A DNA stretch of 25,495 nt from DAOWGG01 sp965369815 (GTDB lineage Bacteria; Patescibacteriota; Gracilibacteria; UM-FILTER-43-11), in the NCBI GenBank assembly GCA_965369815.1, contig CBDUQS010000016.1:1-25495 (forward strand). Direction: 5' to 3'. Within the stretch, counting starts at the first letter, position 1; each line of letters opens with the position of its first letter. Of the stretch, positions 22,434 to 25,495 are shown in pieces. A model generated the notes under the pieces. It saw only the letters and a program-made list of their open reading frames with translations. It was not told the origin of the DNA and searched no databases. A program made the position numbers and the translations under genes.

Positions 22434-23933
22434 ATGAATACAGTCAACGAAAATAATCAATGGGAAGATCCGGAAGCATTAAAATCGATCATGAAAGATC
22501 GTGATTTGGTTCGGGAGCTTGCTCGATTTCTGCAATGTACTCAGAAGGATTTGGCAGAAGCGTTAAATTTACGTGCTACAGAAGAGGTAAAACTACAAGT
22601 TCCTGGGAACGGTCAGCACACAGAAAAATCATTTAGAAATGGATACAATCAGTTCTATGTATTGAAGTCTGATGGAAAAAATTTCAGACAAATCAATAAT
22701 CCTGCACCAGTTCTAAAGGGTATTCAGCGAAATCTTCTGGAACGATTAAGGCAGGTGCCATATTCAATAGCGGTTACAGGTGGTGAGCCAAAAACAGGTA
22801 TTCGAAAAAATGTAGAACCGCATGTCAGAAACAAATATACTCTGACGATGGATTTAAAAGATGCTTTTCCTAGTACTTCAGCTGACAGAGTGCATGCAAA
22901 TTTGAGAAGTTACCTTGATAAGCAGCTTAGCATTTCCTTTCCGCAGTTGGCAGATGCCGATAGAGAAAGATTTAAAAAGGCGGTAATTGCCCTTTTGGTG
23001 AAAGATAATGAATTGCCTCAGGGTGCTCCTACAAGTACTCATTTGCTAAACCTAGTTCTCGCCAAAACTGATAGTGAAATTTTAAAATATCTTCACGGCG
23101 ATGAGCCCAGTCTTCATTTACCTTCATATACAAGATACATTGATGATATTACGATAAGCTTCCGCGCCTTTCAGGCTTTTATAGCTCCATGGCGTGCCAT
23201 TCGTGGAGTGAATGATCAGGTACGAGAGGTGCTAGGATCGGTCGAAGAAAAGGGGTATATGGGTGGTGATGGGATCGATTTGGCACTAAAAAGAATAGAG
23301 AGAGCGATTGGAAAAATAGCAGGGAATCCTGTAAATATTCACGATGAATCAGAGCGAGGTGAATTTCGCAAAAAAGTCAGCGAAGCCCGCAAGGCTTTGG
23401 TGGATCTAAAAAAACAATCTGAAGCACTGACAGAAAACGGCATATTTATGGCTTTGGATGAGCTCGTTGGGAGTCTTGATAGATCTGTTCAGCTTGAATT
23501 TTTGGACGGAATGGGTCAAATACGTGGAGGAGTAAGTAGAGTGGTTCGCTCAAATGGCTGGAAGGTAAAGGATTCTAAAACTAAGGTTTGGACCCCTAAC
23601 AGTCCTACTCAGAGGGAGATAACCGGAGTGCAGATTGGCTCTGATGGAAGATTGGGAGTGCCAAGAAAAGGCATGACAAAATATTTGGATCTGGCTCAGA
23701 AATGTGCTGAATCACCGGAGTCACTTCCTAAAGAATTTAAGGACGAATCAGGAAACCCAGATCCGGAAGCAATTGCCAGAACGCTTCAGGGTGTGCGTGC
23801 GTTTATTGTTGATATTAAAGGAAATGTACCACAGCGTTTTGAAACTCATTATAAAAAAGCCCGCAGTCGGTTTTTTGAAGGATGGAAAATGTCAAAATCT
23901 GTTCATCCTGTAAGATGGGGAAGCGGATATTAA
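22434..23933 (+). CDS. Reverse transcriptase, retron/defence-type, with an internal insertion
   Basis: An RNA-dependent DNA polymerase of 499 residues. Before the palm, NQFYVLKSDGKNFRQINNPAPVLKGIQRNLL (72-102) matches the retron-like N-terminal fingers. EPHVRNKYTLTMDLKDAFPST (128-148) holds motif A with D140. LPQGAPTS (194-201) is motif B. YIDDITISF (235-243) is motif C, with the two catalytic aspartates. GWKVKDSKTKVW (375-386) and REITGVQIGSDGRLGVPRKG (394-412) correspond to the GF-x-N-x-KT and VTG segments of retrons. Between motif C and the GWKV segment lie about 130 residues, far more than usual, mostly charged helix. No maturase, integrase or diversity-generating features are seen. The zinc peptidase gene follows by 9 bases. 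Confidence 0.9.
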   Translation: MNTVNENNQWEDPEALKSIMKDRDLVRELARFLQCTQKDLAEALNLRATEEVKLQVPGNGQHTEKSFRNGYNQFYVLKSDGKNFRQINNPAPVLKGIQRNLLERLRQVPYSIAVTGGEPKTGIRKNVEPHVRNKYTLTMDLKDAFPSTSADRVHANLRSYLDKQLSISFPQLADADRERFKKAVIALLVKDNELPQGAPTSTHLLNLVLAKTDSEILKYLHGDEPSLHLPSYTRYIDDITISFRAFQAFIAPWRAIRGVNDQVREVLGSVEEKGYMGGDGIDLALKRIERAIGKIAGNPVNIHDESERGEFRKKVSEARKALVDLKKQSEALTENGIFMALDELVGSLDRSVQLEFLDGMGQIRGGVSRVVRSNGWKVKDSKTKVWTPNSPTQREITGVQIGSDGRLGVPRKGMTKYLDLAQKCAESPESLPKEFKDESGNPDPEAIARTLQGVRAFIVDIKGNVPQRFETHYKKARSRFFEGWKMSKSVHPVRWGSGY

Positions 23934-23942
23934 AAATATTGT

Positions 23943-24893
23943 ATGTATCTGAATGAAAAACAAGTCGGTGATTATCGCCAGGTTATGATAGACCCGTTTC
24001 TTGAAAATGAAACAGGGAAGCTGGACGCCAAGTTATTTGATGGATATATCAAAAGGCTGATGAGCTTTGTATTCGGAGAGCTGGAAAAAAGGGGATTGGA
24101 TATGGATTATGAAAGCAGCGTTGGAGAGCAAACTGGCAATATCGCGTCAATTAGAACAGCAAGGCAGGTTGGGACGATGGTGGCTCTGAGACTAGAGATG
24201 AGACAGACATTGGCAATGGAACAAAAATTAGTTGAATCTATTTTAAGTACTATTGATATCGAGGAATGTGATGATATGGAGGCAGCTTTTGTGGGGGCAT
24301 TTTCAGTCTTGCTTCATGAGATCGGCCATCATATTGATTGGACAGAGTTGAGCGAAAAAGGTCAGTTTATATCCAACCTAGATCAAGATAGTGTTTCTTC
24401 AAGTAGTGCAAAGGAAGTGATGTGTGACAAAATTGGTTTTCTTTTATCGAAAGTGATTCCAACCAGGGATAACAAAATAGATAGAGAAAGAATTTACATG
24501 CAATCAAAATTAGGTCTTTTAGTGGGATATTTAGTCCGATTACGCAAAGGTCTTTATGAGGGGTATGATGAAAACGTTACTGCAAATTTAATTCGGTTTT
24601 TGGTTGATTTTGAAAAAGGGTTAAAGCTGAAGGCCATTGGTGAAGAAACCAGAAATTCTATCAATCGAGCAATGGGGGATTTAAACTTATTGATAAATGA
24701 TTTTAGGACAAGGGCTGGGTATACAGATGACCAGACAATGAAACTCTACTTAGGAATGAAGCGGGTGAATCGTAGTATTGACGCTGGGGATGTAAATTCC
24801 ATTTTTAACCCAGACGATGAGGGTGACTATGATGAGGCTGACGAAGACGGTGAAGAGTGTTTTTCAGGTCAATCTGACCAGATTGCGGTTTAA
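23943..24893 (+). CDS. Putative zinc metallopeptidase paired with the reverse transcriptase
   Basis: A 316-residue soluble protein, no family named with certainty. FSVLLHEIGHHIDW (120-133) contains HExxH with H125, E126 and H129. Downstream, AKEVMCDKIGFLLSKVIP (156-173) provides E158 as a likely third zinc ligand and D162 in the ExxxD-x-x-x-x-LL-x-x-x-P pattern of ImmA/IrrE-like and other gluzincin peptidases. The N-terminal 110 residues are helical; the C-terminal 35 are very acidic (DDEGDYDEADEDGEE). There is no signal peptide or membrane segment, so it should be cytoplasmic. The 9-base gap to the reverse transcriptase implies one operon, and it may be the effector or regulator of that system. 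Confidence 0.7.
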   Translation: MYLNEKQVGDYRQVMIDPFLENETGKLDAKLFDGYIKRLMSFVFGELEKRGLDMDYESSVGEQTGNIASIRTARQVGTMVALRLEMRQTLAMEQKLVESILSTIDIEECDDMEAAFVGAFSVLLHEIGHHIDWTELSEKGQFISNLDQDSVSSSSAKEVMCDKIGFLLSKVIPTRDNKIDRERIYMQSKLGLLVGYLVRLRKGLYEGYDENVTANLIRFLVDFEKGLKLKAIGEETRNSINRAMGDLNLLINDFRTRAGYTDDQTMKLYLGMKRVNRSIDAGDVNSIFNPDDEGDYDEADEDGEECFSGQSDQIAV

Positions 24894-24910
24894 GTAATTT
24901 ATTTAACAAA

Positions 24911-24940
24911 GAAGGCCCCCTGAGTTGAGTAGGAGGCTTC
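24911..24940. terminator. Hairpin terminator after the RT/peptidase operon
   Basis: GAAGGCCCCCT (24911-24921) pairs with AGGAGGCTTC (24931-24940), with one bulge and one mismatch. It is followed on the plus strand by TATTTGG and on the minus strand by TTTGTT. It lies between convergent genes and may serve both. Confidence 0.55.
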
Positions 24941-24970
24941 TATTTGGAGTTCATTTATAGTAGAAAAATA

Positions 24971-25348
24971 CTAGGCTACAAATCCGAAATAACCGAATAG
25001 CAGACCAAGGGCGATAACGCCAAGACCCCAGGAAGGTTTTACGTTTTTATAAATTCCCTTGAGGGATAAAAGCGCTTGAGGAGCTGTAATAAAAAGAAAC
25101 CCCTTAATCAGCGCGGCCCACGCAATGATGGTAATAAGCACCGTCCAGTCTTTCACCCAAATATTGTGAGCGTTCACAAGAAGCGCTCCAAGAATAAGTA
25201 AAAGCATACCAAGTACAAGGCTTAGACCCTGTGAATCTTCGAGGCTCTTCATCATCTTACCAATATTAACTTTTCCACTAAATATACCTATTCCGTAAGC
25301 AATATAGAAAAGAGCCAAAATTTTGGCAACGAGTATTGAAAGTTCCAT
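24971..25348 (-). CDS. Small four-helix membrane protein, function unknown
   Basis: A 125-residue protein with four hydrophobic segments (about 4-24, 40-60, 66-88 and 105-123). Between the first two is a short polar stretch (SGKVNIGKMMKSLEDSQG), and before the last a basic loop (KGIYKNVKPSWG). It resembles small uncharacterised membrane proteins found in Patescibacteria. I recognise no function. It is convergent with the RT/peptidase operon, and its start is preceded by A/T-rich sequence without a Shine-Dalgarno motif. Confidence 0.7.
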   Translation of the reverse strand: MELSILVAKILALFYIAYGIGIFSGKVNIGKMMKSLEDSQGLSLVLGMLLLILGALLVNAHNIWVKDWTVLITIIAWAALIKGFLFITAPQALLSLKGIYKNVKPSWGLGVIALGLLFGYFGFVA

Positions 25349-25390
25349 GTTTATTTTTTGTTATTAAATATTTATTTTATTATATCATAA

Positions 25391-25419
25391 ATCAAAAAAA
25401 TGGCTCACAGAAGCCATTT
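25391..25419 (-). terminator. Rho-independent terminator of a transcript entering from the right
   Basis: On the minus strand AAATGGCT (25419-25412) pairs with AGCCATTT (25405-25398) around a 6-base loop, followed directly by a T run to 25394. It would end a minus-strand transcript coming from beyond the window. Confidence 0.75.
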
Positions 25420-25470
25420 AATATGCTGGAACTCCTTATGGGAACTTATAGCAGAAAAAATGTAATTGAA

Positions 25471-25495
25471 TGGCGGAACGGACGGGACAGTTTTA
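25471..25495 (-). pseudogene. tRNA-Asp 3'-end fragment at the window edge
   Basis: On the minus strand 25488-25471 reads GTCCCGTCCGTTCCGCCA, the same as the 3' end of bacterial tRNA-Asp genes, including CCA. The next bases (TAAAACT) do not form the expected T loop (TTCGAAT-like), so the match breaks inside the T arm. It may be a tRNA remnant or an integration-site copy. The window ends before this can be settled. Confidence 0.5.

Noticed and set aside
22030..23933. Diversity-generating retroelement or group II intron
   Set aside because: No template/variable repeat pair, no target gene with a variable C-terminus, no maturase or HNH domain, and no domain V/VI-like intron end. The RT motifs look retron-like.
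1..25495. Reassignment of UGA to glycine or tryptophan
   Set aside because: Conserved genes are full length with UGA treated as a stop, and no conserved glycine or tryptophan position requires UGA. Only avoidance of UGA as a stop is supported.

Overview
The window is a chromosomal stretch from a bacterium, most likely a member of the Patescibacteria (Candidate Phyla Radiation), possibly near the Peregrinibacteria/Gracilibacteria. This is inferred from compact A/T-leaning genes, almost no Shine-Dalgarno motifs, a half-length MFS transporter, VanW and YtxH proteins, a TrmB regulator beside glutamine synthetase, and small GIY-YIG genes near tRNAs. All 28 protein genes called here stop with TAA (23) or TAG (5) and none with TGA. 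The reading frames are nevertheless intact under the standard code.

Layout. 1-370 is the RNase P RNA gene, cut at its 5' end. It is followed by a membrane polyprenyl-phosphate sugar transferase (472-1893). On the minus strand lie a tRNA-Thr/rpmG (L33) unit with its own terminator and a site-2-type protease. rpmB (L28) follows on the plus strand. At 3542-3960 a broken copy of the tRNA-Ser 5' end, split by a small palindromic insert, precedes a GIY-YIG gene and then the intact tRNA-Ser(GGA). Next come a MATE transporter (minus), a small membrane protein joined to tRNA-Ser(CGA), a ZIP transporter, smpB and a class I amidotransferase. A TrmB-type regulator is divergent from glutamine synthetase, with an operator-like palindrome between them. 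recR and a 76-residue orphan follow. A minus-strand cell-envelope block holds phosphomannomutase, YtxH and VanW, next to a plus-strand D-Ala-D-Ala ligase.

15.9-21.95 kb is all minus strand: half MFS, DUF1761-type membrane protein, coiled-coil protein, a protein resembling a degenerate LAGLIDADG endonuclease, a candidate papain-like peptidase, RecQ and Tag.

The most unusual part is 21.99-24.94 kb, plus strand. A promoter-like sequence is followed by about 400 nt without a credible gene. That leader holds a 159-bp run of roughly ten tandem palindromes and a perfect 10-bp GC-rich stem with a GCAA loop. Then comes a reverse transcriptase with retron-like motifs (catalytic YIDD, QGAPTS, and a TG motif near the C-terminus) that carries an unusual insertion of about 100 residues. 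Nine bases later is a putative zinc metallopeptidase (HEIGHH with a downstream ExxxD). I propose that structured RNA, RT and metallopeptidase form one functional unit, perhaps a retron-like defence system with a protease effector. This is inference. The window ends with a minus-strand terminator and an 18-nt match to the 3' end of a tRNA-Asp, which may mark an integration boundary.
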